NCBI GenBank assembly: GCA_026214975.1
Contig: CM047817.1
Location: 55,610,246 to 55,674,245, forward strand
Source of the DNA: Gentiana macrophylla
Lineage: Eukaryota; Streptophyta; Magnoliopsida; Gentianales; Gentianaceae
Length of the DNA: 64,000 nt
Direction: 5' to 3'
Numbering within the stretch: the stretch's first letter is position 1; the number at the start of each line of letters is the position of its first letter. The notes under the pieces are model-generated. The model saw only the letters and a program-made list of their open reading frames with translations. It was not told the DNA's origin and made no database searches. Below are positions 11,993-21,843 of this stretch, piece by piece. The translations under genes were made by a program, and so were the position numbers.

Positions 11993-12710
11993 AGCCACTT
12001 TTTGAAGATTTCAAGCTTGGAAAAGTCAAAGAATCATGCATGCAACTTGGAAGATACAAGCATTGGATAAAGAAAATACATCGCACTTAGAAGAAAACAT
12101 TAAACTTGGATGAGCTCTTTCATGCGCCACTTTTTGGGATGAATTTCAAGAAGACTTTTGATTTATTTTAGGAAGACTTTTTACCTTACTTTTATGGATA
12201 CATGTACCTTATTTTGTCCTTGTTCTCGGTGAATTTTATGATTTATATTGCAATATTTCGTAACAATAATCCCCGTGTTTTAGTAATTTTTATAGAAAAT
12301 TACGTATTGAATGAATAAATTGAAGAAATGGGTTTAAAGTTATAAAAAGTGTAAAACGTGTCAATTACGCGCTTAAAATGATGATTTTATGTTGGTTTGA
12401 GTTGTGTTACACTTTGGTATGCTTTCAATGACTTGCAGGTGTTAAATGCGACTGGAAAAAGATGATTTGGAGATTTCCAGCAATCTGGCGGACGTTTGCA
12501 AAGCTGGACGTGCGTTTGTTGCCCAGGCAAGCTGGACGAACGTCTGAATCACCAGACGAGCGTCCAGGAGGATATTTTAGATTCAGAGTGTTTGGACGTT
12601 GCATGGCCGAGCGTCTGAACTGGCGTCCAAAGCAGCTGGACGGGCGTCCGGAATGTTGAACTGACGTCCAGAGGGGTAATTCGGATTCAGGATTGACAGA
12701 TCGTTTCCTG

Positions 12711-12765
12711 GACGGGCGTCCAGGAAGACCAGACGGGCGTCCAGGAAGACCAGACGGGCGTCCGG
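12711..12765 (+). repeat. Tandem 21-base repeat with palindromic core, inside S1
   Basis: The unit GACGGGCGTCCAGGAAGACCA occurs at 12711-12731 and 12732-12752, and a third, shorter copy starts at 12753. The core GACGnnCGTC is self-complementary. Looser copies (GACGAGCGTC, GACGTGCGT, GGACGCCCGTCC) are scattered from about 12508 to 12720 and again near 13549-13578. Confidence 0.9.
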
Positions 12766-12830
12766 GTGCCGACTTAACCCTAGCCGCCTCAGTTTCCTAT
12801 AATACATGCGACATCCAAACCCTAAAAAGG

Positions 12831-12890
12831 CATATAACTCACAGCAGCCGCATATAATTCACAGCAGCCGCATATAATTCAGAGCAGCCG
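12831..12890 (+). repeat. Three tandem 20-base repeats, inside S1
   Basis: The unit CATATAATTCACAGCAGCCG is repeated three times with single-base changes (12831-12850, 12851-12870, 12871-12890). It lies shortly after a CCTATAATACATG promoter-like segment, so it probably falls in the transcribed R/U5 part of the ancestral LTR. Confidence 0.9.
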
Positions 12891-14155
12891 GACCAAACCC
12901 TAGAAGATCATGAGTTTCTTCCTTTCAACCATGTCTTGGATCATCGCAAAGATGCAAGGCTATGCAATTCGCAGTAGAACAGCTGGAGGATATCACATCA
13001 ACATCACCACAACCACGGATTGTTAGGTTATCTTTATTTATGATTCGAATATTGTGTTTTATTTATCGATTGGTATTTGGATTGATTGTTAAGTGTTTTG
13101 TTAGATAGGAATATCAATGAAACCATATGTTAATTTGAATTTGTATGGAAATATGATTCAACAATAGAACTTTTTCGATCGATACAATTAATAATATCTT
13201 GAGGAATCATTTGTTGTTAATTGGGTAATATAATTTGGGGAACAAATTGATGATCTTGTGATGAATGTTAGATTGTTTTACTTGGAAAAGAAAAAAATAT
13301 CCTAGAAATTGAGTTAAAGGAATTTAATCGATTTTGAGATAGATCATACCAATAAAATCGTATTTTGATCATAAAGTGGTTGTGTGATTGTTGTGTGGTT
13401 GATTCTAGTTGTTCTACTTTTCTTTTAATTATTTGATAAACCAAAATCATTCGTATCAATTGTGATTGCTACGTTTAGTTGTTTTAAAAACCCTAGTTTA
13501 CCTGCTGTCTTTTTCGGCATATTTCTGTTTTTGAGATCGTAACCGGATGCCCGTCCGCTGTTAGTGGACGCCCGTCCATTATTGAAGTTTTTCTGCTTTC
13601 TGTTTATTTTAGTCATTGTTCTTCGTTTCTGTTTTATAATTAATATAAAATTTAGGTTTAGATAGTAAATTGTGACATATTTGATAGAATAACTGCCCTT
13701 AATCCGATAAACATTCGATTCCCTTAGGACGACTCGGCAACACCCTGTACTACGAACCTTATACTTGGGGTGTTCCGATAAAATAAATTTAAAACTAGTT
13801 TTATCGAACAGTCCTAAAAATGGGCATGTATTTGTACTTGGAAAATCAGATTTTAAACATAAAAATATATCTTCACTTGCAAAGTGTTGTTAAGTTTTGC
13901 TCTGGAAAGAGAATACTTATTTCTGGATTTATCAAGGACATAGAAATTCCTTGTGGATATCCCATATACTGATGTGCTTAGGTGCATTGTTACCTAAGTG
14001 TCAAAGTCTATTCCAATGTGCTTTCTCACGGGTTGAGTCTGTGTCAAGGAGCTATCGTTGATTCCAAGGTGGAGGTGTGTCAAGGACCGTCTACAAATAC
14101 CTCAAATCCATGATCCCAAGTTTTAAATCAAGTCAACCTTTCCCGGTTAACTTCA

Positions 14156-14367
14156 GTTGGTATCAGAGACTAGCGGATTGATGGTATTATATCCTTCTTC
14201 TTCTTTTTTTCAAAAAAAAAAGTCGACGATTTGAATCCAAAATAAGGAAAAGAAAAATACAATCGTCGTGTTGCACAAGTAAATCGTATGTATATAGAAG
14301 AACGTTGAGTAGTACTATGTTCCATACGAGCAACACTTAGAAAAAATCCCATAAATTTTTTTCCTCC
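14156..14367 (+). other. G1 second primer-binding site and truncated leader
   Basis: TTGGTATCAGAGA (14157-14169), complementary to initiator Met tRNA, follows the LTR end. The leader that follows matches the reverse complement of 31085-31290, including the oligo-A run and the TCGACGATTTG block. It stops at TTTTTTTCCTCC and joins abruptly to LTR sequence. A second internal region therefore started here and was then deleted. Confidence 0.8.
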
Positions 14368-14712
14368 ATGTATTTGTACTTGGAAAATCAGATTTTAAAC
14401 ATAAAAATATATCTTCACTTGCAAAGTGTTGTTAAGTTTTGCTCTGGGAAGAGAATACTTGTTTCTGGATTTATCAAGGACCAAGCAATTCCTTGTGGAT
14501 AACGCATGTACTGATGTGCTTAGGTGCATTGTTACCTAAGTGTCAAAGTCTATTCCAAGGTGCTTTCTCCCAGGTTGAGTTTTGGTCAAGGAGCTATCAT
14601 TGATTCCAAGGTGTTACCTCACAAGTTGGGGGTGTGTCAAGGACCGTCTGCAAATACCTCAAATCCACGATCCTAAGTTTTAAATCAAGTCAACCTTTCC
14701 TGGTTCACTTCA
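14368..14712 (+). repeat. G1 terminal LTR, partial
   Basis: This is a diverged direct duplicate of about 13823-14155: the same 3' half of the LTR from ATGTATTTGTACTTGG to GGTTCACTTCA. It is followed by ATAAT (14713-14717), which pairs with ATTAT at 32169-32173 on the other side of G1, the same five bases read on the opposite strand. The first half of this LTR is deleted. Confidence 0.85.
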
Positions 14713-14717
14713 ATAAT

Positions 14718-16636
14718 GATGCTTCGACTCCATGTATGTTTATGATTGAGATCAATGTAGCTTCTTCTAAGTCAAACAACTGAGTATTAGGTACTGGATG
14801 TGGTACTCATATTTGTATGGATATGCAGGGACTAAGAAGGACTAGAGATCTGAGGAAATGAGAAGTGGACCTGCGCGTTGGGAATGGAGCAAACGTTGCT
14901 GGCCGAGCCGTAGGAGTTTATTTTATTTCGTTGCCCAGTAGGCTAGTACTTGAATTAAATAACTGTTATTTCGTTCCTGCTCTTACGAAGAGCATTATTT
15001 CAATTTCTGCATTGCATGTTGAAGGATTTTCTTTTACGTTTAAACATAAATGTTGTTCTTTTTCACATGATAGAATGTTTTATGGTACTGGAAAACATGG
15101 AAATGGTCTCTACACATTAGATGTGAATGTTGATATACTTAATATAAACAATGAGAAAGAAAGAACAAGTGACTTGAATAAATCCTACTTGTGGCATTGT
15201 AGACTTGTCCATATACATAAGAATCGCATTTCCAAACTCAATAAAAATTAAGTGTTGGATCATTTCGATTATGAATCATTTGATACATGCAAAGCTTGTT
15301 TACTTGGCAAGATGATAAAGTCACCATTTAGTGCCAATGGGATAAGATCCAACGAATTGCTTGAGCTCATACATACTGATGTCTGCGGTCTAATGTCAGT
15401 TCAAGCCAAATGAGGATACTCTTATTTCATCACATTCACTGATGACCATTCTCGATATGGTTATGTATACTTAATGAAGTATAAGTCTGAAGCCTTTGAA
15501 AAGTTCAAGGAATTCAGAAGTGAAGTGGAGAAACAACTAGGTAAGGAAATCAAAACACTTCGATCCGATTGAGGTGGAGAATACCTAGATGGAGAGTTTC
15601 AAGGTTACTTGAAAGAGAATGGGATTCTACCTGAATGGACTCCACCTGGAATGCCTCAAATGAACGGCGTATCTGAGAGGAGAAATCGCACTTTGCTAGA
15701 CATGGTACGATCCATGATGAGCTACATAATTCTTCCAAAATCATTTTGGGGGGTATGATCTAGAAACAACATCATATACACTTAACTGAGTTCCATCAAA
15801 GACGGCTGACTCTACTCCATGTGAAGTATGGCATAAGAGGAAACAGAGTCTGGCATATCTGAAACCTTGGGGTTGTCTGGCTTATATGAAGCGGATGATG
15901 CCCGATAAATTAGAAGCCAGATCTGACAAATGTCTATTCGTGGGTTATCCTAGAGAAACTAGCGGATACCAATTTTACCATCCATGAGAGCAAAATGTGT
16001 TTCTCTCCATGACTGGCCACTTTCTGGAAAAGGAGTTTATTCTTGATAGCGTCAGTGGGAGTAAAATTGATCTTGAGGAAATTCAAAAACCACTTATGGA
16101 CAACAATCAGTTGATGAAAGTAGAGCAGACACCACATATAGATGAGGTGCAAACAGATGCTCTAGGAACACAGACACCTCGAAGATCCACTAGGGAACGT
16201 CGTGAACCCGGAAGGTACAAAGGCATAAATCTCATGGAATATGAGGACCCTAAACCTTATGAGGAGGTGTTGATGGGGCATGACAAAGAGAAATGGCTAG
16301 AAGCCATGCATTCTGAAATTGAATCCATGAAAGACAACCAAGTTTGGAACTTACTTGATCCACCTGAAGGAATAGTTCCTATAGGGTGTAAATGGGTCTT
16401 TAAGAGAAAGATCGACATGGATGTTAATGTGACAACCTCCAAGGCAAGGTTAGTGGCAAAATGTTATAAGAAAAGAAAAGGAGTTGACTATGACGAAACC
16501 TTTTCGCTAGTAGACATGTTGAAGTCCATTAGAATTCTGCTTGCTATTGCAGCATACCATGATTATGAAATCTGGCAGATGGGTGTGAAAACAGCTTTCC
16601 TTAACGGGAATCTATCTAAGGAAGTGTATATGACAC
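14718..16636 (+). pseudogene. C2 pol fragment: protease, integrase and start of RT, decayed
   Basis: It starts in the gag-protease linker (FMIEINVASSKSN) and contains protease-region TGCGTHICMDMQ and RVGNGANVA. The gag-pre-integrase and integrase zinc blocks follow (LWHCRLVHIHKNRIS, then CKACLLGKM). The integrase core has HTDVCG, a damaged RSD*GGEY (stop at 15569) and NGVSERRNRTLLDM with the catalytic Glu kept. Then come ARLVAKCYKKRKGVDYDETF, near 16440-16500, and NGNLSKEVYM of reverse transcriptase. It ends at 16636, where the L1 LTR interrupts it. Closely related to C3 at 21844-24800. Several stops and frameshifts. Its gag half is at 32174-32963 on the other strand. Confidence 0.85.
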
Positions 16637-18360
16637 TAATCGCGTGTGCAATTCACTAATACACACGACGTACTAGCATGAGTACTAGGTCAATCGTAGT
16701 ATAGCAAGGGCGAGTCAAGGTCGATCCCACAGAGACTATTATTTAATAATGGTAAACACAACCACAATTCATAAGTCAACCGGATAGGGTGGTCGTAGAC
16801 CAACATAATAGAAAATTAAATAACATAGATGCAAATAAACCAATCATCAATCATATATCGAAAAGGTACTAACTGCACTATTTTTAACGAACCTCCCCTT
16901 AATCCGTGTTCGCCTCATGTGCATAATTTAGCTACGGGTGAAACTCCTAACCCTATCTACTCCAACCATGGTAGTATACAATCTATACGCAAGATACCCT
17001 TATTAATTGGTCCGTAATAGCCCATTCGCATGAAGAACTAAAATTGCCAGTATTGAGTGTTAACCCATACCGCTAACCCGCCTAGGCAGCTATCGACATT
17101 AACTAGCACGTTCCTAGGGTCCATCAAGACAATGCCGTAATTAACACTTTACTAACATCCTTCATGTTAAATTACGAATTACGAATACTAGATTGGCCAG
17201 ACCAATTACTCATTTTAATTATTCCCTTCGATCAAGTCGCTGACGCTGAGCCACAGAATTAAGATTTACTAGGTATTCAGATCTAGCGATAAAGACCTCA
17301 CATATCTGCAGAGCGCAACCCATAATTTTGCGTATAGTATGAAAGAATCGAATGAAGATTAAGCTTCGTTTAATTAATGCATAGATGATTAGATGCAAGC
17401 ATAATCTAGATCTAACACAAGAAAAAATCATGAATCTAAGAAAGAAATAAAACATTGGAATAGATCTTACCCAAAACGAAGAACATATCTACTCTTCTAT
17501 TCTCTCTCCCTCTGGCGACTCAAGACGATCCATGAAGATCGTAAACCAATCACAATTAAATAATGAAAGACTCATGATTTATTTGTAAGAAAGAAAAGAA
17601 TAAAATAAAAGAAGAATTTATTCACCAAAAGACTACATTTTATCTAGTTGATGGAAGAAAGAATAATATGATGAATGAATACAATTCGCAACTCTGAATG
17701 GCTTTATATAGGTGTATAAACCGACTTAGGAGTAAACTCAATCCTTGGAGGACAGGAAAATGCATTTCTGCAAGATTATGAGATTCGGTAAATCACGGGT
17801 AACTACCGATTTACCGAGAGTATTTTTGTCTTTTTCTTTTTGCCGACTTAACTTGGAATACCCTAGGCCCAGCTTTGGTATTTGGACCATAACTTGGCCT
17901 ACGTAACTCCGATTTAGGTGATTCAAAATGTGTAGGAATCCTTTTTTATAGCCCTAAAACTTTTATGTAGATGAAACATCCCAAGTCGTCTTGTAAAGCT
18001 TCGGAAACTGCATTGCAAGATCACCAATAAGATTCTCGGGTCCAATCTCCGCTCGAAACACTTCAACCTTCAGCTCCGTTCAGTTCTTTATCGATTATCT
18101 CTCTCCTTCATCCCAAATGATGCTTCGAACACTCGTCCATATCTCAATAAAACCATAGCACACATAGTAGCTTCTATTTCTAGCAAATAACGCATAAAAT
18201 ACAAGGTTAATACGCATAATACCAATTTAGTCACCCCGGACGTGGCTTAATCGCATTTAGCTAATTAACCTATGATTTCATACATTTTATCACCATAAAG
18301 AGCACAAATCCAGAGTATATTGATGTTAAAATATGATACCAAGTTGACCATCGTCAACTA
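16637..18360 (-). repeat. L1 3' LTR, complete (about 1.72 kb)
   Basis: Read on the minus strand, it begins TAGTTGACGATGG directly after a G-rich tract and ends CACACGCGATTA. The part 16637-17935 matches the 5' LTR at 3556-4852. The left border cuts the C2 reverse transcriptase inside the NGNLSKEVYM block, so L1 inserted into C2. The LTR has the TATATAAAGCC promoter-like motif at about 17702-17710. Confidence 0.85.
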
Positions 18361-19551
18361 CCCCCCACTTAGCTTTTGATCGTCCCGAGCAAAAACCAAA
18401 TCCAACAAACCCCATAAACAATTACAAACTAATTAAGAACAGACTCATTCAAGAATGATAAATAAGATGAGGGTCAACACATTTCGATCAGTAATCCATT
18501 AAGCACTATCTCGTAGTAGAACCGACATGTGTGAATAACTCTCAAACAACAATGACGCAGACAGAATCACATTATATCAATAAGGATTTTAGGCAAAACA
18601 TGTATCATGCATAAATCCATAAGCTCCCGATTAATCATCACTTACCAATACATCAATGTGTCGTGTGATAAATCTTTTGTGATAGTGCATTCAAGAAAAG
18701 AATGAAGTTATAAAGACCTCACAATCCTTACTTATCAATGTGCACACTCGCTCCTCTTGCCTTCAGACTCAGGCAAAAAACATGAAACCTTACTTGGGCC
18801 GGGCGGACTTGGGGTCTGAGCATTACTCTTAGGTCCTCGTTTGTTTTATTTTTATGCGAGGTCATGCCTTTTTCACTACTTTCTGAGTTCGCTTCCCTCA
18901 CTTCCTTTATTTTATATATATATATTTATATTTATATATTATTTTTTTTCTCTCTTTTTTTAATCTTTTTTTTCCTTTATTTTTGGGAAGATTTCTCACT
19001 CTTTTTTCTCTCTCACTCGCAAGCCCATTGTATCATGTTTACCTTGTTTGGCATCAAAGTTGCTACCATCCTCCTACAACAATTGGTTAAAGTATATCCA
19101 CCGACAAATATCGATTCCCGGTCTAAGATAACTCTTCATCTTATCTAAATACTTCTCACTCAGATTGCATGCTCAAAAATAGAATGCAATAGTAAAATAA
19201 TAATTAATAAGTCACTACTTCATGCAACATAACACATGCTCATTCTTCCTTACTAAATTGAATAATGCGTCATCTATACTACATACTGAAGAAGTGAGTT
19301 ATACGTGCTTAAAAAAGGTTGATTCCACAACAAGATAGATGATTAATAATCCACTACTTCAAATAGTTGATAAACTCCTTATTCATCATTAATGAATTAA
19401 GTATGTAATTAAGAAATTTCAATGAGTTAGGGTTTTCATATCATTCAATTCAATAAATCAAAATTCACAAAAGTAAGTGTAAGTGTGTCCCAATTTTTCA
19501 AACTAAGTGTTATGCCTACCCCCCACTTTAAAAGTCAACATTGTCCCCAAT
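18361..19551 (-). other. L1 internal region, 3' part (non-coding)
   Basis: On the minus strand this runs from ATTGGGGACAATGTTGAC through AT-rich sequence to the polypurine tract AGCTAAGTGGGGGG at 18361-18374. A second G-rich block, AAAGTGGGGGGTAGG, lies near 19518-19532. A low-complexity AT and CT stretch is at about 18910-19020. I see no gag or pol frame. It ends at the CACTA terminus of D1 with AAT at 19549-19551. Confidence 0.7.
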
Positions 19552-20289
19552 CACTACAACAAAAATGGCTTTTCGCGGCGTGCAAAATGTCTATTGGCAA
19601 ATAAGACATTCTTGTGTTGCACATTTCAAAGCCGCTTAAAAGTACAAGGCTTTCGCGGCATTTAATTGCACGCTGCTAATGGTTTTATTAGCGACTACAC
19701 CTACTGTACGCCCTTGCTATTATTTGCATCTTACTTTGCATCTTTGCCGAAACAATTGTTATATTCAAAGCGACATGTCGCCAATTCGATATATTTATTA
19801 ATAGCAGCTTACTAATGTGTGTTGCGGAAAAGCTTTTATTTAAAAAAAAATGCTATATTTATCCGATTTACGGACTACTGCTCACATATACACAAAATAT
19901 TTTCAATAATACACGACTCAATACTATACCGAGTACCATAACAATAGAAATACTAAATCAAACATTCAAACACGTTGGAAGTAGTAGGAAAATCCATTAA
20001 ACTCCACATATCATGTTTCTATGACAATACACTAAAATAACAAATTGCCTCCACTTTGTCCCGATGAAGCATATCTTTTCTGTTTACAGGAGGAGGCCAT
20101 ACATAAATAGTACATAAAAACAAGAACAAACATTGTACTGTCTAGAAATTCTTTGGGTCTAAATTCGACTTTTATAAGCTAACATACATCACAGTAAAGT
20201 ATATGTGGGACTTCTCTTCACAACAATGGTAGTAATATTGGTACCTCCTTGTGTAAATTTGCAGTGTGATCCACACCAATAGTATAGCC

Positions 20290-20405
20290 AAACCTTCTCT
20301 ACCGGACCAGCCCTGGAACACCACAACTTTCACATCCTCTCTTGCATTTAGCCCAATACCCATTCCCATAAGAGTAACTCTCAAGCTCCTTCCCGAGTTC
20401 ATCCA
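20290..20405 (-). pseudogene. Unidentified captured exon-like fragment
   Basis: On the minus strand an intron-like tract ending TTATCAG precedes a frame reading VDELGKELESYSYGNGY, WAKCKRGCESCG and VPGLVR, then a stop. The cysteine-rich CKRGCESCG block looks like real coding sequence. The other frame (20172-20402) is probably its shadow. I do not recognise the gene. It lies in CACTA element D1, in the same direction as the JJJ1 pieces once the inversion is undone. Confidence 0.4.
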
Positions 20406-20851
20406 CCTACTGATAAGATTATTAATTAGGACAATTCATTAGCTATTATTCCCATAACCTCATTGTATGAAAAACTCAGCTAATATATCTAAAACCTTGG
20501 TATTGAAAAAGTAACGGATGCAGAAGAATTGCACTAAGGACATGCGATATGCAGCTAAAGGAAAGTACATATTTTGATTTTCAAATGATCAAGCATACTC
20601 TACCAAATCAGAAAGAGTATCAAATCTTCATAAGTGACTGGAATATATCCGTAAAATCACTGGGATATATCCTTTTAGTAGAAGCGAACTTGGTTAACTC
20701 TGCAACGGCTTATTATTTCACTTCAATCACTTGGAAGCTTTATGAAATTAGATGAAACAAGTACTATGGAAATAAAAACAATAGACCCAAATGTGTCTAA
20801 GATAAAACAATGATGGGAAAAAACATTTGCAAATTGTAAAGTGAAAACTAA

Positions 20852-20935
20852 CCACTCCTTCCTAAAGCCCATATTTCTCCAAAGGTGTCAATGTATCAAC
20901 AGGATCAACAAGTTCGTATCCATCAATCTCCTGAA
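20852..20935 (-). pseudogene. Captured exon of a MOR1/XMAP215-type microtubule-associated protein
   Basis: On the minus strand, after GTTCTTCAG, the frame reads EIDGYELVDPVDTLTPLEKYG, then a stop in place of the usual FW, then EGV and a GTTAGT splice-donor-like site. This is the linker and start of the second TOG domain of plant MOR1/GEM1, a tubulin-binding protein that promotes microtubule growth. Only about 28 codons are present, with at least one stop, and the flanks look intronic. It is a second, independent host gene captured by D1. Confidence 0.7.
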
Positions 20936-21147
20936 GAACCGGCAGGACATAAAGGTCATATGTAGCAAAAATGTCAGCAAGAATGATCAAGCATTGCTTG
21001 TGAAAAAATCAATAACTAGAAAGCCTGAATAATCTAGAACTAACAAGAACTTTTGCTTGTAAAGGTTTCAATTACGTTCCATGATAGTTCTAGGAAAATT
21101 TCAACATGAAGAATTGATATTGCCTTCAGTTTTAGATTCTTCAAAAC

Positions 21148-21829
21148 TGAGAGCTAGACATTCCTTATAAGAAGGCCATTTCGGATATTCGATCCCAATC
21201 ATAGGATACGCGATTCCCGGACGACCAATCATGTATACTCCGCATGCTTCAATATCATACCCAATCACTACCGCATGATCGCCCCGGGGTTAGGAGAAAT
21301 CTCAATAGTGTCAAAGCATGACAATCCACACCGTGATGCCATGAAGACTCCGGTCAAAAGGATAATTACACAACCGCCACATAGTGTGACACTTAATGTA
21401 AGTGGGTCAGTCTAACGTACGCATTCTCTAATACACGTCCATGTACTGTCCAAGTGTCCCTACACTTCGATAGACGAGATCTATCCCTACCTTCTAAAAG
21501 ATAGAATACATCCAATACGTGCTAGTCTGATTATACTATGAATGTCCCATTTGATAATACATAAGACTAGAGACATTTAAGTACCAACCTTGTTATGGTG
21601 ATTAGAGATCTCATCAACCATAATCACTATCATGGTTTCTCTATCACAGATTGATACTAGGGACGTTACTATATATATACAACAAATAATATAAAGATAA
21701 ACAATATATAATAACATAAATGCTTTTATTAATCATAACAAAGTTATTACATGAACTAAATAGACTGTAAATGACCCGACCCAGTCGGATCCGGTCCAAC
21801 CTGATTGGGTTTAGGACACATTTCCAACA
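21148..21829 (-). repeat. C3 3' LTR, first part
   Basis: Read on the minus strand this begins TGTTGGAAATGTG just after the polypurine tract AAGTGGGAGAT (21830-21840). It follows the C3 5' LTR (28760-29430) closely until TCTAGCTCTC, where it stops at the inversion breakpoint. The rest of the same LTR is at 7521-8664 on the plus strand. Confidence 0.9.
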
Positions 21830-21840
21830 ATCTCCCACTT
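21830..21840 (-). promoter_or_regulatory. C3 polypurine tract
   Basis: AAGTGGGAGAT on the minus strand lies directly before the LTR start and overlaps nothing else. It is a standard plus-strand priming site for copia elements and fixes the LTR border at 21829. Confidence 0.8.
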
Positions 21841-21843
21841 GGC

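Larger units (their letters stand above)
12221..13810. repeat. S1: solo LTR, 1,590 bp, TSD GTCCT
   Basis: The insert starts TGTTCTCGGTG and ends TTATCGAACA, so it has TG...CA termini with a TGTTC/GAACA inverted end. It is flanked on both sides by the 5-base duplication GTCCT (12216-12220 and 13811-13815). It splits the G1 LTR, whose sequence resumes exactly after the duplication. No primer site or internal domain is present, so it is the residue of LTR-LTR recombination. It contains a 21-base tandem repeat and a 20-base tandem repeat, listed separately. Its family is not represented elsewhere in the window. Confidence 0.85.
11993..14155 (+). repeat. G1 LTR (middle copy), interrupted by solo LTR S1
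   Basis: Without the S1 insertion (12221-13815) this is about 568 bp and matches the minus-strand LTR 31297-31868 (572 bp) end to end. It ends GGTTAACTTCA directly before a TTGGTATCAGAGA primer site. The left edge is slightly damaged compared with the TGGCGCCACTT start of the other copy. It should supply the promoter and polyadenylation signals of G1. Confidence 0.85.
19552..21150. mobile_element. D1: CACTA transposon, right half (displaced by inversion)
   Basis: It starts CACTACAACAAAAATGGC, the same type of terminus as at 5609, preceded by AAT. The first 250 bases carry subterminal motifs in both orientations (CGCGGCGTGC near 19575, GCCGC near 19632, CGCGGCAT near 19652, GCACGCTGC near 19668). 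Beyond these lie exon-like fragments on the minus strand. It ends at about 21150, where C3 LTR sequence begins. Joined to 5609-7523 after undoing the inversion, it gives a CACTA element of about 3.5 kb with ATT on each side. Confidence 0.8.

Noticed and set aside
14170..14352. Frame repeated at 31100-31282 that could be a small conserved protein
   Set aside because: It is the complement of the G1 leader next to the primer site; the two copies are element copies, not a gene.
18864..19148. Hydrophobic 94-codon frame as a possible small membrane protein
   Set aside because: It arises from a low-complexity AT/CT tract in L1 internal DNA, with no support from any other feature.
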